64,000 nt of DNA from Octadecabacter dasysiphoniae (GCF_021532615.1 NZ_JAKGAQ010000001.1:806001-870000), one strand, 5' to 3'; positions 38,633-48,805 are shown, numbered from the stretch's first letter. Notes: generated by a model from the letters alone, not told the origin. Numbers and translations are program-made.

Positions 38633-40204
38633 ATGAAAATCGGCACGCCAAAGGAATTATTCGAGGGTGAGAACCGCGTTGCGATGACGCCGGCCTCAGC
38701 GCTTGAACTCCAGAAACTCGGCCATGAATGTGTGATCGAAACCAAGGCCGGTGCGGCTGCCGGGTTCAGCGACAAAGCCTATAAAGACGCAGGCGTTGAG
38801 GTTGTCAAAACCGCCGCTGCACTTTGGAAGGCCGCCGATATCGTCGCCAAAGTGCGCGTGCCCGATGACGGCGAAATGAAGCGTTTGTCCGAAGGCCAGA
38901 CAGTGGTTTCCTTCTTTAGCCCCGTCGCCGACGAGGCCAAGATGGCCGCCGCCGCCAAGAAGGGCGCGACTGTTGTTGCCATGGAGATGATCCCGCGTAT
39001 TTCGCGTGCCCAGAAAATGGACGCGCTGTCGTCCATGGCCAACATCGCAGGCTACCGCGCTGTTATTGAAGCAGGAAATAACTTTCCGCGCTTTTTCACG
39101 GGTCAGATCACGGCGGCGGGTAAGGTCCCGCCAGCTAAGGTTCTGGTTGTTGGCGCGGGTGTCGCTGGCCTCGCCGCGATCGGCACTTCCACATCACTGG
39201 GTGCAATCACATATGCCTTCGACGTGCGGCCAGAAGTGGCAGAGCAGGTTGAATCCATGGGCGCGGAATTCGTGTTCCTCGACTTTGAAGAAGATCAAAA
39301 GGACGGCGCGGAAACGGGCGGCTATGCGTCTGTGTCCTCCCCCGAATTTGCCGCTGCGCAATTGGCGAAATTTCGTGAAATCGCGCCGGACATGGACATC
39401 GTTATCACGACGGCCCTGATCCCGAACCGCGAAGCGCCCGAGCTTTGGACCGAGGACATGGTCAAATCCATGAAACCCGGTTCTGTGATTGTCGACCTCG
39501 CCGCTGAAAAGGGCGGCAATTGCAAGATGACCGTCAAGGACGAGAAAATCGTCACTGACAACGGCGTCACAATCATCGGCTACACCGATTTCCCGTCACG
39601 TATGGCGGCGCAGTCTTCAACATTGTACGCCACGAACATCCGCCATTTGATGACCGACCTGACGCCCGAAAAAGACGGTGTAATCAATCACAACATGGAA
39701 GACGACGTGATCCGGGGGGCGACCATCGCCCACGCCAAAGAGGTCACGTTCCCGCCGCCGCCTCCGAAAGTTCAGGCGATTGCGGCCAAGCCAAAGGCGG
39801 CCGTCGTTGAACTGACGCCGGAAGAAAAACGCGCGGCCGAAACAGCTGCTTTCAAGGCACAGACAAAATCACAAGTGACATTGATCGCGGTGGGTGCGGC
39901 CGTGCTGTTGGCCATCGGCCTTGTCGCGCCTGCGTCATTCATGCAGCACTTTATCGTGTTTGTGTTGTCGATCTTTATCGGTTTTCAGGTCATCTGGGGC
40001 GTCGCGCACAGCTTGCACACACCGCTTATGGCGGTGACGAACGCAATCTCTTCGATCATCATTCTTGGCGCGCTTATGCAGATCGGATCGGGGTCGTTCC
40101 TCGTTATTCTGCTTGCGGGCCTTGCGGTGTTTATGACCGGTATCAACATCTTCGGGGGTTTCCTCGTGACACGGCGGATGCTCGCCATGTTCCAGAAATC
40201 TTAA
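38633..40204 (+). CDS. pntA: NAD(P) transhydrogenase alpha subunit
   Basis: PntA is the NAD(H)-binding subunit of the membrane-bound proton-translocating transhydrogenase that makes NADPH from NADH using the proton gradient. The 523-residue product combines domain I ([18 protein letters not shown] at the start, nucleotide-binding [15 protein letters not shown]) with C-terminal membrane helices (about residues 415-515). It is therefore the single long alpha-subunit form. pntB starts 13 bases downstream after a strong GGGAG site. AAGGGGA precedes its own ATG. Confidence 0.96.
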   Translation: MKIGTPKELFEGENRVAMTPASALELQKLGHECVIETKAGAAAGFSDKAYKDAGVEVVKTAAALWKAADIVAKVRVPDDGEMKRLSEGQTVVSFFSPVADEAKMAAAAKKGATVVAMEMIPRISRAQKMDALSSMANIAGYRAVIEAGNNFPRFFTGQITAAGKVPPAKVLVVGAGVAGLAAIGTSTSLGAITYAFDVRPEVAEQVESMGAEFVFLDFEEDQKDGAETGGYASVSSPEFAAAQLAKFREIAPDMDIVITTALIPNREAPELWTEDMVKSMKPGSVIVDLAAEKGGNCKMTVKDEKIVTDNGVTIIGYTDFPSRMAAQSSTLYATNIRHLMTDLTPEKDGVINHNMEDDVIRGATIAHAKEVTFPPPPPKVQAIAAKPKAAVVELTPEEKRAAETAAFKAQTKSQVTLIAVGAAVLLAIGLVAPASFMQHFIVFVLSIFIGFQVIWGVAHSLHTPLMAVTNAISSIIILGALMQIGSGSFLVILLAGLAVFMTGINIFGGFLVTRRMLAMFQKS

Positions 40205-40217
40205 GGGAGCGAGCGAC

Positions 40218-41657
40218 ATGGAATTCGGTTTCACAACAGCAGCTTACGTCGTTGCAGCAGTTCTTTTCATTCTCTCACTGGGTGGTCTTTCAGGCCAAGA
40301 AAGCGCCAAACGCGCGGTCTGGTACGGCATCGTTGGTATGGCCTTGGCCGTGGCGGCAACGCTGGTCGGGCCGGGGTCTGGCTATTGGTTGCTTTCGATC
40401 TTGTTGATCGCGGGTGGTGGCGCCATCGGGTATCAATTGGCGACCAAAGTGCAGATGACCCAGATGCCCGAACTGGTTGCAGCGATGCACAGTCTTGTGG
40501 GTCTTGCGGCAGTGTTCGTCGGCTTTATCGCGCATTTCGAAATGGTGCGCGTTGCGGGTTTGATTGCAGAAAACGCCAACCTCGCTGAGCTTGGCACATT
40601 TGCATCGCTTATTGCTAAGAAGACCGGCGTTGAACTGGCGATCCTGCGGGTCGAATTGTTCCTAGGCATTTTCATTGGTGCGATCACGTTCACAGGTTCA
40701 ATCATCGCTTATGGCAAGCTTGCGGGCAAAGTGGACTCGGCGGCGAAAAAGCTGCCCGGGGGGCACCTGCTGAACATCACAGCCGCAGCGATCTCTGCGG
40801 TTACACTGTTGATGTATTTCAATTCGGGCGCGTTCTTCCCGCTGTTCATCATGACGCTGGCGGCGCTGTTTATCGGCTACCATCTGATCATGGGGATTGG
40901 CGGCGCGGACATGCCCGTCGTTGTGTCCATGCTGAACAGCTATTCCGGTTGGGCCGCGGCGGCGATTGGTTTCTCTCTCGGGAACGACCTGTTGATCGTT
41001 GTCGGTGCGTTGGTTGGCTCCTCCGGTGCGATCCTGTCCTACATCATGTGTAAGGCGATGAACCGTTCGTTCGTGTCTGTTATCTTGGGCGGCTTTGGTG
41101 GCCCCGCGGGTGAACAGATGGCCGTCGAAGGGGAACAGATCGCCATCGATGTGGACGGCGTTGCAACCGCGCTGGAAGAAGCAGACAGCGTCATCATCAT
41201 TCCGGGCTATGGTATGGCCGTGGCGCAAGCCCAGCAAAACGTGGCCGAACTGACCCGCCGTTTGCGCGCCAAAGGCAAGAACGTGCGCTTTGCCATCCAC
41301 CCCGTTGCCGGGCGTCTGCCGGGCCATATGAACGTGCTGCTGGCCGAAGCCAAAGTGCCCTACGACATCGTCATGGAGATGGACGAGATCAACGATGATT
41401 TCCCCGAGACGGACGTGGCGATCGTGATCGGGTCTAACGATATCGTAAACCCCGCCGCACAGGACGATCCAAACAGCCCGATCGCGGGCATGCCGGTTCT
41501 GGAATGCTGGAAAGCCAAGCAGGTGTTCGTTTCCAAACGCGGGCAGGGCACGGGTTACTCGGGTATCGAAAACCCGCTGTTCTTCAAAGAAAATACGCGC
41601 ATGTTTTACGGGGATGCCAAGGCATCGCTGGATGCGCTGCTGGGCAAGATCGACTAA
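40218..41657 (+). CDS. pntB: NAD(P) transhydrogenase beta subunit
   Basis: PntB carries the remaining membrane helices and the NADP(H)-binding domain III. The 479-residue product has many transmembrane segments in its first 260 residues. The C-terminal NADP-binding domain shows [14 protein letters not shown] and [17 protein letters not shown]. The typical ending with RMFYGDAK is present. It is co-transcribed with pntA, and a strong hairpin terminator follows its stop. Confidence 0.97.
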   Translation: MEFGFTTAAYVVAAVLFILSLGGLSGQESAKRAVWYGIVGMALAVAATLVGPGSGYWLLSILLIAGGGAIGYQLATKVQMTQMPELVAAMHSLVGLAAVFVGFIAHFEMVRVAGLIAENANLAELGTFASLIAKKTGVELAILRVELFLGIFIGAITFTGSIIAYGKLAGKVDSAAKKLPGGHLLNITAAAISAVTLLMYFNSGAFFPLFIMTLAALFIGYHLIMGIGGADMPVVVSMLNSYSGWAAAAIGFSLGNDLLIVVGALVGSSGAILSYIMCKAMNRSFVSVILGGFGGPAGEQMAVEGEQIAIDVDGVATALEEADSVIIIPGYGMAVAQAQQNVAELTRRLRAKGKNVRFAIHPVAGRLPGHMNVLLAEAKVPYDIVMEMDEINDDFPETDVAIVIGSNDIVNPAAQDDPNSPIAGMPVLECWKAKQVFVSKRGQGTGYSGIENPLFFKENTRMFYGDAKASLDALLGKID

Positions 41658-41679
41658 CGTTTGCCTTCAAGTGAAAGAA

Positions 41680-41714
41680 AAGGGGCCGCAGTGAACACTG
41701 TGGCCCTTTTTTTG
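41680..41714 (+). terminator. Rho-independent terminator after pntB
   Basis: An 11-bp GC-rich stem with one G-T pair (GGGCCGCAGTG with CACTGTGGCCC) and a two-base loop is followed by seven T residues. It lies about 25 bases after the pntB stop, so it ends the pntAB transcript. Confidence 0.9.
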
Positions 41715-41767
41715 TGGCTATTGCGCGGTAATGCCCCATCTTAACGTGTGACAAGAAGCAGGAGAAC

Positions 41768-42274
41768 ATGATGCGTGGGATTTTGATGGCCGGCCTTCTG
41801 GCAGCAACAGCGGGAACGGCACAGGCAGATATGCAGGTGACATTTCGCGATGGTGCACCCAAAGATACGTTCACGATAACAAACTTGGGCAGCTGCGCCA
41901 CAGGCCCGATGGTCCTGACGATAGATTTGGCGCCAGCCCCGATTGGTTTGATCTTTGACGTTACTGATGCCGGTGGTGGCGTAGAGGTTTTTCAACCGTT
42001 TGAATTGGTGTCAGGCGCGGATTTTGTGCAAGGCGCCAGTGCTGTGCGCGACGGGGATCAGACATTGTCGCTGGACCTGGCCGCGATGGCACAAGGGGAC
42101 GAGGTACGCTTTACCATCGATCTTGATGACACCGGCGGCGGGCGCGAAATCACGGTGAACGGGTCTGAAATGGCGGGGGCGATGGTCTTGGTCAATGGTG
42201 GCGACGCAATGGCCGAAGCTGCATTTGATGACACAGGTGCCGCCCGCGTGATTTTGGCCGCCTGCACAGCCTAG
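41768..42274 (+). CDS. Exported protein of unknown function
   Basis: A 168-residue protein with a cleavable signal peptide (MRGILMAGLLAATAGTAQA-D). The mature part is acidic with a beta-strand-like pattern (segments TFTITNLGSC and EVRFTIDLDDTGGGREITVNG) and two cysteines near the ends that could form a disulfide. Two consecutive ATG codons at 41768 and 41771 are both possible starts. It is periplasmic or secreted. No family recognised. Its stop overlaps the convergent RluE gene by four bases. Confidence 0.7.
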   Translation: MMRGILMAGLLAATAGTAQADMQVTFRDGAPKDTFTITNLGSCATGPMVLTIDLAPAPIGLIFDVTDAGGGVEVFQPFELVSGADFVQGASAVRDGDQTLSLDLAAMAQGDEVRFTIDLDDTGGGREITVNGSEMAGAMVLVNGGDAMAEAAFDDTGAARVILAACTA

Positions 42275-42810
42275 ACGGCCCGCCACTGGCCATGACCGAT
42301 ATCGTCCAGTGTCCACGCGCCGACCGACCAGCGCACCAGCCGTAAGCACGGGAAGCCGATATGGGCGCACATACGGCGCACCTGGCGGTTGCGGCCTTCG
42401 TGGATCGTTACCTCAATCCATGTGTCGGGGATAGATTTTCGCACGCGGACGGGGGGATCGCGCAGCCACAAAGGGGGCGGTTCAATACGCTTTACCTGTG
42501 CGGGACGGGTCGGCCCGTCCTTAAGCGTTATAGTGGATCGTAACGGCGCAAGGTCCGCATCTGTCGGATCACCTTCAACCTGAACGAGGTAGGTTTTTGG
42601 TGTCTTGAACTTTGGGGAAGACAGGCGTGCCTGAAGTTTTCCGTCATCCGTCAGCACCAACAGCCCTTCGCTGTCACGGTCCAATCGTCCGGCCGCATAC
42701 ACGCCCTTGGGCAAATCGAAACCGGACAATGTGGGACGTTGGGTTGGCGATTTGGCGTCTGTGAACTGGCTCAGGACACCGAAAGGTTTGTTCAATAAAA
42801 TTGTCGTCAT
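42271..42810 (-). CDS. rluE: 23S rRNA pseudouridine synthase, RluE type
   Basis: A 179-residue pseudouridine synthase of the RsuA/RluB/E group without an S4 domain. The catalytic aspartate is in GRLDRDSEGLLVLTDDG, and IHEGRNRQVRRMCAHIGFPCLRLVR gives the second family motif. The short length and absence of the S4 domain point to RluE, which modifies U2457 of 23S rRNA in E. coli numbering. Start at MTTILLNKPFGVL. Confidence 0.9.
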   Translation of the reverse strand: MTTILLNKPFGVLSQFTDAKSPTQRPTLSGFDLPKGVYAAGRLDRDSEGLLVLTDDGKLQARLSSPKFKTPKTYLVQVEGDPTDADLAPLRSTITLKDGPTRPAQVKRIEPPPLWLRDPPVRVRKSIPDTWIEVTIHEGRNRQVRRMCAHIGFPCLRLVRWSVGAWTLDDIGHGQWRAV

Positions 42811-43180
42811 GGGCGCTACCTAGCGCGTGGGTTGCGTGGTGGAAAGAGATCTTGCGATCTGCGCGTGCCGCGCGCGGGGGCAAAATTCTTCGAATTTTGC
42901 AGCCTCCGGCGGGAATATTTATAAACCAAAGAAGAGGAGGGGGATGCTGGGGGCGCCGATGGCATGCCCAGCGAAAGTGACTGTTTTAGTCTGTTGGTTT
43001 CAACAGCTTCTGGGCGATTATCGCCGTGCTTTCGGTGCAAATGATGCAATCGTTTCCCGCGTGTGGCAGGCGTTGTATACCGTTGTACGCGGCTAACCCT
43101 ATGGTTTTTCGATGTTTTTCCTTTACTGCATCGCAGGATTGGCTAGCTATTGAAGCAACGGAATGCCCAAGGAAGCCCTG
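42811..43180. other. Intergenic region with a hairpin and a Rhodobacteraceae-type intergenic repeat
   Basis: No convincing gene was found in these 370 bases between the divergent RluE and DUF3422 genes. It holds the perfect palindrome GCAAAATTC-TTC-GAATTTTGC (42880-42900) followed by a GCCTCCGGCGGGAATATTTAT-like block. The rest resembles promoter sequence for the downstream gene. Small reading frames here have poor composition. Confidence 0.6.
42873..42940. repeat. Candidate dispersed intergenic repeat element
   Basis: The arrangement of a palindromic CAAAATTCTTCGAATTTTG core, then CCTCCGGCGGG, then an AT-rich tract ending in an AAGAAGAGGAGG-like purine run, is typical of short repeat elements scattered between genes in Rhodobacteraceae genomes. 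A second copy is not visible in this window, so the repeat status is inferred. Confidence 0.4.
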
Positions 43181-44461
43181 ATGAGCCCGATCCAAGACCA
43201 CCCGCTGCGTTACAGCCTTGCCAATGAACTCCATGCGCGCCCGTTCCCGACGCTCGATGCGCCGTGTCGCGCGGCATACCTTGCGATCAAGGCGGGGGAG
43301 AATGCGGTGGGGCGTGATCGCAGTGCGGATGTCGCGCACCTCAAGGCTTTGCTGGATCATTACGCCGCCCCGCACCCCGAGGAGGGCGCAACGCATTACT
43401 TCGGCCAAATCGGGCGTCATTTGTTGAAGTGGGAAAGCCACACGGAATTTGTGACCTATACGATCTTTGGCGAAGGATCGGCCAAAGATCCATTTGATGC
43501 AGGCACTTTCGCGATGTTCCCAGAGGATTGGTTGGCAAGCGCCCCGGGCCTTCGGATCACGTCCGCATTACTGCGGGTCGAGCAGCAGTCGGGCGACGAT
43601 GGCATCACAGAGAAGGTCGCGGATTGGTTCGTGCCCGAAAGTGTCGCCGTAAGCCGGGTGCTGGACAACGACGCGGTGGTGGCGGCGGATTTTCGTATCG
43701 ATCCGGCGGGGCACATGCGCTTTGCGGTGTTTTCACGTCCCGAAGCCGGCGAACGCCGCGTCGGTCGCATTGTGCAGCGGCTGTGCGAAATCGAGACATA
43801 CAAGGCGATGGCAATGTTGGGGTTTTCGCGGTGCCGGCAGTTGGGCGGAACAATGGGCGCGTTGGATATCCGCCTGTCGGGATTGACCAAAGCGCTGTCT
43901 GGTGCACCAGAGCAGACCGAGGCAACGCTGGGATCATTGCTACAGGTGTCTGGCGAATTAGAAGCGTTGACCGCGCAATCGAATTTCAGGTTCGGGGCGA
44001 CGATGGCCTATGAAAAGATCGTTAATCAACGGATCACTGTGTTGCGCGAAGACCGTTTTGAGGGGCGCCAGACGTTTGGCGAATTCATGATGCGCCGTTT
44101 TGATCCCGCCATGCGCACGGTTGCCAGTACCAAAGAACGGCTGGATGCGATGGCAGACCGTGCTATCCGCGCGTCGGATTTGTTGCGAACCCGCGTGGAC
44201 GTTGAACGATCTGCAGAGAACAAGGCGTTGCTGGAAAGCATGGACCGTCGCGCAGATTTACAGCTGCGGTTGCAAAAGACGGTTGAGGGTTTGTCGATCG
44301 TTGCAATTTCATATTACGCGGTGAATTTGGCGGCCAATGTCGCGCTGCCGTTTGCTGCGGACGTTGGGCTTGGTGACAAATCGATGAAGGCGATCCTGAC
44401 ACCTTTGGTGATCGGGCTTGTTTGGTTGATGGTACGCCAAATCCGAAAAGCATTGGACTAA
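43181..44461 (+). CDS. DUF3422 family membrane protein
   Basis: A 426-residue member of the DUF3422 family, common in alphaproteobacteria and of unknown function. The N-terminus begins with the conserved block HPLRYSLANELHARPFP. A helical region with many charged residues follows, and two adjacent hydrophobic helices lie at the C-terminus (about residues 365-420), suggesting anchoring in the inner membrane. The ATG at 43181 is preceded by AAGGAAG with five-base spacing and is preferred over the ATG at 43163. Confidence 0.85.
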   Translation: MSPIQDHPLRYSLANELHARPFPTLDAPCRAAYLAIKAGENAVGRDRSADVAHLKALLDHYAAPHPEEGATHYFGQIGRHLLKWESHTEFVTYTIFGEGSAKDPFDAGTFAMFPEDWLASAPGLRITSALLRVEQQSGDDGITEKVADWFVPESVAVSRVLDNDAVVAADFRIDPAGHMRFAVFSRPEAGERRVGRIVQRLCEIETYKAMAMLGFSRCRQLGGTMGALDIRLSGLTKALSGAPEQTEATLGSLLQVSGELEALTAQSNFRFGATMAYEKIVNQRITVLREDRFEGRQTFGEFMMRRFDPAMRTVASTKERLDAMADRAIRASDLLRTRVDVERSAENKALLESMDRRADLQLRLQKTVEGLSIVAISYYAVNLAANVALPFAADVGLGDKSMKAILTPLVIGLVWLMVRQIRKALD

Positions 44462-44493
44462 CCATGTTTCGAATGGGTTGCGCCCATCCGACA

Positions 44494-44518
44494 GGTGCGG
44501 GGGCAAGCCCCCCGCACC
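44494..44518. terminator. Bidirectional-looking GC-rich hairpin
   Basis: A perfect 10-bp stem (GGTGCGGGGG with CCCCCGCACC) and a five-base loop lies between the convergent DUF3422 and transporter permease genes. No T-run is present on either strand. It may act as a terminator for both directions. Confidence 0.5.
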
Positions 44519-44548
44519 CCCCAAACTGATTTCAAAAAGATGCCGGTG

Positions 44549-45463
44549 TTACAGGCCGCGAATACGGGGGTCTAGCGCATCGCGCAGACCATCGCCCATG
44601 TAGTTCACGGACAGCACCGTGAGGCTGATGGCGAGGCCGGGCCACATCACGCGTTCCGGGTGCTGTTGCATGAAGTCTGTCGCATCAAACAAAAGGCGGC
44701 CCCATGTCGGGAAGTCCGGCGGAAAGCCCAAGCCAAGGAAGCTCAGCGCGCTTTCGGTGATGATCGCCGTTGCAATGCCCAAGGTGGCGGACACCATGAT
44801 CGGGGACATGACGTTGGGCAGCACGTGGCGCAGGATCATGCGGCCGGGCCTTGTGCCGATGCTGCGCGCTGCAAGGACAAATTCACGTTCTTTCAGTGCC
44901 AGCACATCGCCGCGCACGATGCGCGCTGTGGGCATCCAGCTGGTGATACCGATGGCTGTGACGATCAGAATGAAAATGCCGGTTTCAGGACCAAAGGAGG
45001 ATGACAGCGGTTGGCGGAACAACATCACCATGACCAACAGCAACGGCAGGAGCGGCAGGGCAAGGAACAAATCCGTCAGGCGCATCAGCAACCCATCGAT
45101 CCGTTTGAAATATCCGGCCAACACGCCGACAAGCGTGCCGAGGAACAGGGCCAACGCCATGGCAGTCAGGCCGACCGAGATCGAAGTTTGCCCACCGGCC
45201 ATCATCCGCGCAAGCATGTCGCGGCCCAATTGATCTGTGCCAAACGGATGCGCCCATGTGGGGCCTTGGTTGCGCGCACGCACATCGATGTAGGTCGGGT
45301 CGATCGACCAGATGTAAGGGCCGACATAAACGGCGAGCACAATAAAGATAAAGAAACCCGCCCCCATAACGGCGCCTTTGTGGGTTTTGAACTGGTCCCA
45401 GACGTCCCACCATTGGTTGCGCGCAACGTCGGAATCTCGGGTGTCGATGGATTGATCAGTCAT
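44549..45463 (-). CDS. Peptide ABC transporter permease, OppC/DppC type
   Basis: A 304-residue inner membrane permease with about six helices after a long cytoplasmic N-terminus. It carries the OppC-type signatures PFGTDQLGRDMLARMMAGGQ and EREFVLAARSIGTRPGRMI, the EAA loop that docks the ATPases. It is last in the transporter operon and its start overlaps the stop of the OppB-type gene. It imports peptides or similar molecules together with the partner permease, two ATPases and a substrate-binding protein encoded upstream. Confidence 0.93.
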   Translation of the reverse strand: MTDQSIDTRDSDVARNQWWDVWDQFKTHKGAVMGAGFFIFIVLAVYVGPYIWSIDPTYIDVRARNQGPTWAHPFGTDQLGRDMLARMMAGGQTSISVGLTAMALALFLGTLVGVLAGYFKRIDGLLMRLTDLFLALPLLPLLLVMVMLFRQPLSSSFGPETGIFILIVTAIGITSWMPTARIVRGDVLALKEREFVLAARSIGTRPGRMILRHVLPNVMSPIMVSATLGIATAIITESALSFLGLGFPPDFPTWGRLLFDATDFMQQHPERVMWPGLAISLTVLSVNYMGDGLRDALDPRIRGL

Positions 45464-46478
45464 AGCGGATCCTCGGGTCTAGGATGCCGTAGAGGATATC
45501 GGCGATCAGGTTGAAGAACACGATAAGCACCGCGAAGATGAAGGTCAGCGTTTGCACCATGGGCACGTCGGACCCTTGGATGGACACGATCAGCAGCTGG
45601 CCGATACCGTTTACCTTAAAGATTTGTTCGGTAATGATCGCGCCGCCGAAGATCGCCGGAATGCCAAGGGCGATCACGGTCACGACGGGGATCATGGAAT
45701 TGCGCAACACGTGTTTCAGAACCACGACGCTTTCGGTCATGCCTTTGGCGCGGGCGGTGCGGACGTAGTCTTGGTTGAGGTTGTCGAGCATTGAGGCGCG
45801 CATAAAGCGGCTGATTTGCGCCGTTGTTTGCAAGGCAAGAACCATCACAGGCAAGACCATCTGGCGCACTTGTTTGCCGAAGGCCTCCCAGCTGTCGATG
45901 ACGAGCGTTGTGTCGTAAATCGACGGGAACCACCAAAAGCTGTCCTTGGGCATCATCACTGTGAACAGGATGATCATTAGAACTCCGCTGAAGAATGGCG
46001 GAATCGAAAAGCCGATCATGGACACGAAAGTACCAGCTTGGTCGAACACCGAATATTGTTTGTAGGCCGAAATAATGCCGATGGGCAGGGCGATCAGCAC
46101 GCCAACCACGTAGGCAAGGCCGACGACCATCAAAGTCTGGGGCAGGCGTTCGAAAACCGTGTCCAGAACCGGCGCGCGGGTTTGCCATGAGATCAGGCGC
46201 GCTTCGTCCGGTGCATCAATCCAGCCAATGGATTCAGACAGATAGAACAAGGGTTCTGACCAGATCATCTGCTTGAGCCACAACAGGTAGCGAATATGCA
46301 CAGGTTCGCCCATGCCAAGAGACTGGCGGATCTGTTCGCGCACTTCCGGCGGGATCGTCAGCGGCAGGGACGCCGTCGGATCACCGGGCGCGAGGTCGAG
46401 CAGCAAGAAGATGATGAGCGAGATCAGGATCAGCGTCGGAATGGCCGTCAGCAAACGCCTGAAGGTGTAGGTCAGCAT
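45456..46478 (-). CDS. Peptide ABC transporter permease, OppB/DppB type
   Basis: A 340-residue permease beginning MLTYTFRRLLTAIPTLI, the usual OppB start. About six transmembrane helices are present. The EAA loop is seen in DYVRTARAKGMTESVVVLKHVLRNS, the site that contacts the ATPase. It is slightly longer than typical OppB because of an insertion after the second helix (FYLSESIGWIDAPDEARL). Overlaps the next gene by eight bases. Confidence 0.93.
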   Translation of the reverse strand: MLTYTFRRLLTAIPTLILISLIIFLLLDLAPGDPTASLPLTIPPEVREQIRQSLGMGEPVHIRYLLWLKQMIWSEPLFYLSESIGWIDAPDEARLISWQTRAPVLDTVFERLPQTLMVVGLAYVVGVLIALPIGIISAYKQYSVFDQAGTFVSMIGFSIPPFFSGVLMIILFTVMMPKDSFWWFPSIYDTTLVIDSWEAFGKQVRQMVLPVMVLALQTTAQISRFMRASMLDNLNQDYVRTARAKGMTESVVVLKHVLRNSMIPVVTVIALGIPAIFGGAIITEQIFKVNGIGQLLIVSIQGSDVPMVQTLTFIFAVLIVFFNLIADILYGILDPRIRYD

Positions 46479-46628
46479 GTGGTACCTCTGAAATGGGACG
46501 TAACTGATTGATTATGGATCACTGTATGCGTGCCCCGATTGTCGTGCAGATCGTGCTGGGTCCGGTGTCGCGGGCAGGTGTCATGCAGCCTATTAAGCCA
46601 CGGGGCACGGTAAAAAGACGTGCGCGCA

Positions 46629-47009
46629 TCATGCTGCTTTCCTGACATCGCAAGTGGCGACCCATGTGGTGACGCTGGGGGTTTTGAATGTGTAATAGGC
46701 GGTGATGTCTAAACCGCTGGCCTCAATGCGCAGCAGGCTCTCGGTTTCGGTCAGGTCGCCGTATTCCAGCACAGACGCGAGGCGATCTTCGCTTTCGCCG
46801 GTGAATGTCCATGCAAGAGTGTCCTGAACGTCAACGGCCTCAACCGTGGCGGTTTCATCGGACCAGTCGAACATAACCGCGAACGGTTCAACCCGCGGGC
46901 CGCACCCGCCGTTTTCACAAGATTCGATTGTGATACAGTCCAGATCGCCAAACGCCGCCGCAGTTTGCGGAGCGAGAAGTGCAATCAAAAGAAATGATTT
47001 GGGCTGCAT
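46629..47009 (-). CDS. Small exported protein inside the peptide transporter operon
   Basis: A 126-residue protein with a signal peptide (MQPKSFLLIALLAPQTAAA). The mature protein opens with a cysteine-rich segment (DCITIESCENGGCGPRVEP) and ends with another cysteine near TWVATCDVRKAA, giving four cysteines suited to disulfides. The rest has alternating beta-like segments. No known family. It lies 64 bases after the substrate-binding protein and 150 bases before the OppB-type permease, all co-directional. A periplasmic accessory role is only inferred from position. Confidence 0.7.
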   Translation of the reverse strand: MQPKSFLLIALLAPQTAAAFGDLDCITIESCENGGCGPRVEPFAVMFDWSDETATVEAVDVQDTLAWTFTGESEDRLASVLEYGDLTETESLLRIEASGLDITAYYTFKTPSVTTWVATCDVRKAA

Positions 47010-47073
47010 GAAAATCGGGTCCTGAAAAGGGTAGGGTGGGCATCGCTGCCCACCCCGTTGTCACGAAAAGCGA

Positions 47074-48795
47074 TTACTCGCCCATGCGGTACCAAGTTGC
47101 GATGTTCCACAGCTCGGAGTCCCAATCGGAAATCTCGATGCCGCCAAGTGTGTTCGCGTGGGCAGATACGCCGCCACGGTGCACAAGTGGAATGATCGAG
47201 TAGGACTGCATCAGCATGTCGTTCTGCTGCTTGACGATCTCTGCGCGGGCTTCGATGCCAGCGGTTGTGGCCAGCTGATCGACAAGGGCGTCGTAGGCTG
47301 GATCACAGAAACGCTGGATGTTGGCACCCTGCCACTGGCTTTCGGGGCTTGGGATGTCGTCGCACTTCCAGTTGGCCATGTAGGCTTCGGGGTCCACACC
47401 AGCGAAGTTGTTGGTGTACATCTCGATGTCAGCATAGAACTTCTGGAACGTGTCAGGGGACGAAGGATCGCCGCCAAAGAACACGGACGCGTCGATGTTG
47501 CGCAATTCAGCGCCGACACCGATTTCAGACCACCACTGTTTGATCAACGCTTGGCTGTCCTGACGCACGGCGTTCGTGGATGTCTGGTAAAGGACATTCA
47601 TCGGCGTGCCGTTGTATTCACGGATGCCGTCACCGTCGGTGTCCATGTGGCCCGCATCATCCAAAAGCTGGTTGGCCAATGCGATGTCTTGCGTCAGGCA
47701 AGCATCGTTTGCAGTTGAGGCATAGACAGCAGGGGCTGGCAGGACGTTACACGTCGCTTTACCACCAGCGCCGTAGCCGATTTCAACAAGCAATTCGCGG
47801 TCAATCGCGCGCGACAATGCTTCGCCGACGATCGGATCAGTCAGGAACGGATGCGCACCGGCAGCGGCTGTTGAACGATCATCGCCCAATGCTGCATCCG
47901 GGTTGAACTGGTTGAGGTGCAGACGCTCAACAGATGTACCGAAACCGGTGACAACTGTACCAAGGCCCGCAGATTCCATGTCCGCCAAAACGGTCGGATC
48001 AATCTGGAGGTTCCAAGCGTAGTCAAATTCGCCTGTTTCCAGAACCGAACGCGCGGCAGCAGCAGCATCGCCGCCCCCTTTGAACAACACGGTAGAGAAC
48101 GCAGGCTGACCAGCCGTGCGGAAGTTTTCATTGGCCGAGAACTGGATCACGTCGTTGGCTTTGAAGTCATCAACCACGAACGGGCCCGTGCCGATGGGGC
48201 CAAAGTTGGCGTCCACACATGTTGGCGCTGCTGCACCCATGCATTCTGCGAACTGTGCCGCCTGAATGATCGGGGATTCAGACCCGACCAAAGCGGTGTA
48301 CGGGAACGGCTTTGGTGCGTCGAATGTGATCTTGATGGTCAGATCATCCACGGCTTCGACGGATTCAACACCATCAAAATAGGAAACCTGTGCACAACCG
48401 CCGCCTTCAGCGGTGCAGTATTCCCATGTGAACACTGCGTCAGCGGCAGTCAACGCGGAACCATCAGACCACATGATTCCTTCTTTGAGGGTCCATGTGA
48501 TAGATGTCAGATCTTCGGAAACACCGCCGTTTTCGACGGTCGGAATCTCGGCCGCCAACCAGGGCTGCAACGCGCCAGTGTTGTCAAAGCGACCAAGGGA
48601 TTCCAGCACAAGGGATGCGGATTCAACTTCTTTCGTGCCGCCCGACAGATACGGGTTCAACGTGGATGGCGCTTGCCAATAGATGATGTTGAGCTGGCCG
48701 TCGCGGCCGCGCTCACCTTCATGGCCGTCAGCGATCGCTGCCGTGCCACAAGCCACCAGTGCGGTGGCGCCCATTAGGGCTGATAGTTTTTTCAT
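47074..48795 (-). CDS. Peptide ABC transporter substrate-binding protein
   Basis: A 573-residue family 5 solute-binding protein. The N-terminus is a signal peptide that could be cleaved by signal peptidase I (AIA-DG) or be lipidated at LVAC, so the anchoring mode is uncertain. The family core is seen in SITWTLKEGIMWSDGSALTAADAVFTWEY and YNGTPMNVLYQTS. It captures peptides or related solutes in the periplasm for the two permeases downstream. It lies ten bases after the ATPase gene, as part of one operon. Confidence 0.92.
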   Translation of the reverse strand: MKKLSALMGATALVACGTAAIADGHEGERGRDGQLNIIYWQAPSTLNPYLSGGTKEVESASLVLESLGRFDNTGALQPWLAAEIPTVENGGVSEDLTSITWTLKEGIMWSDGSALTAADAVFTWEYCTAEGGGCAQVSYFDGVESVEAVDDLTIKITFDAPKPFPYTALVGSESPIIQAAQFAECMGAAAPTCVDANFGPIGTGPFVVDDFKANDVIQFSANENFRTAGQPAFSTVLFKGGGDAAAAARSVLETGEFDYAWNLQIDPTVLADMESAGLGTVVTGFGTSVERLHLNQFNPDAALGDDRSTAAAGAHPFLTDPIVGEALSRAIDRELLVEIGYGAGGKATCNVLPAPAVYASTANDACLTQDIALANQLLDDAGHMDTDGDGIREYNGTPMNVLYQTSTNAVRQDSQALIKQWWSEIGVGAELRNIDASVFFGGDPSSPDTFQKFYADIEMYTNNFAGVDPEAYMANWKCDDIPSPESQWQGANIQRFCDPAYDALVDQLATTAGIEARAEIVKQQNDMLMQSYSIIPLVHRGGVSAHANTLGGIEISDWDSELWNIATWYRMGE

Positions 48796-48805
48796 GAACT
48801 CTCTC

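Noticed and set aside
42827..43096. An 89-codon frame in the gap before the DUF3422 gene.
   Set aside because: It crosses the repeat element and palindrome, has no ribosome binding site and no recognisable protein features.
46513..46632. A 39-codon frame on the plus strand in the gap between the permease and the small exported protein.
   Set aside because: Short and rich in Arg/Val with no clear ribosome binding site; not enough to call a gene.
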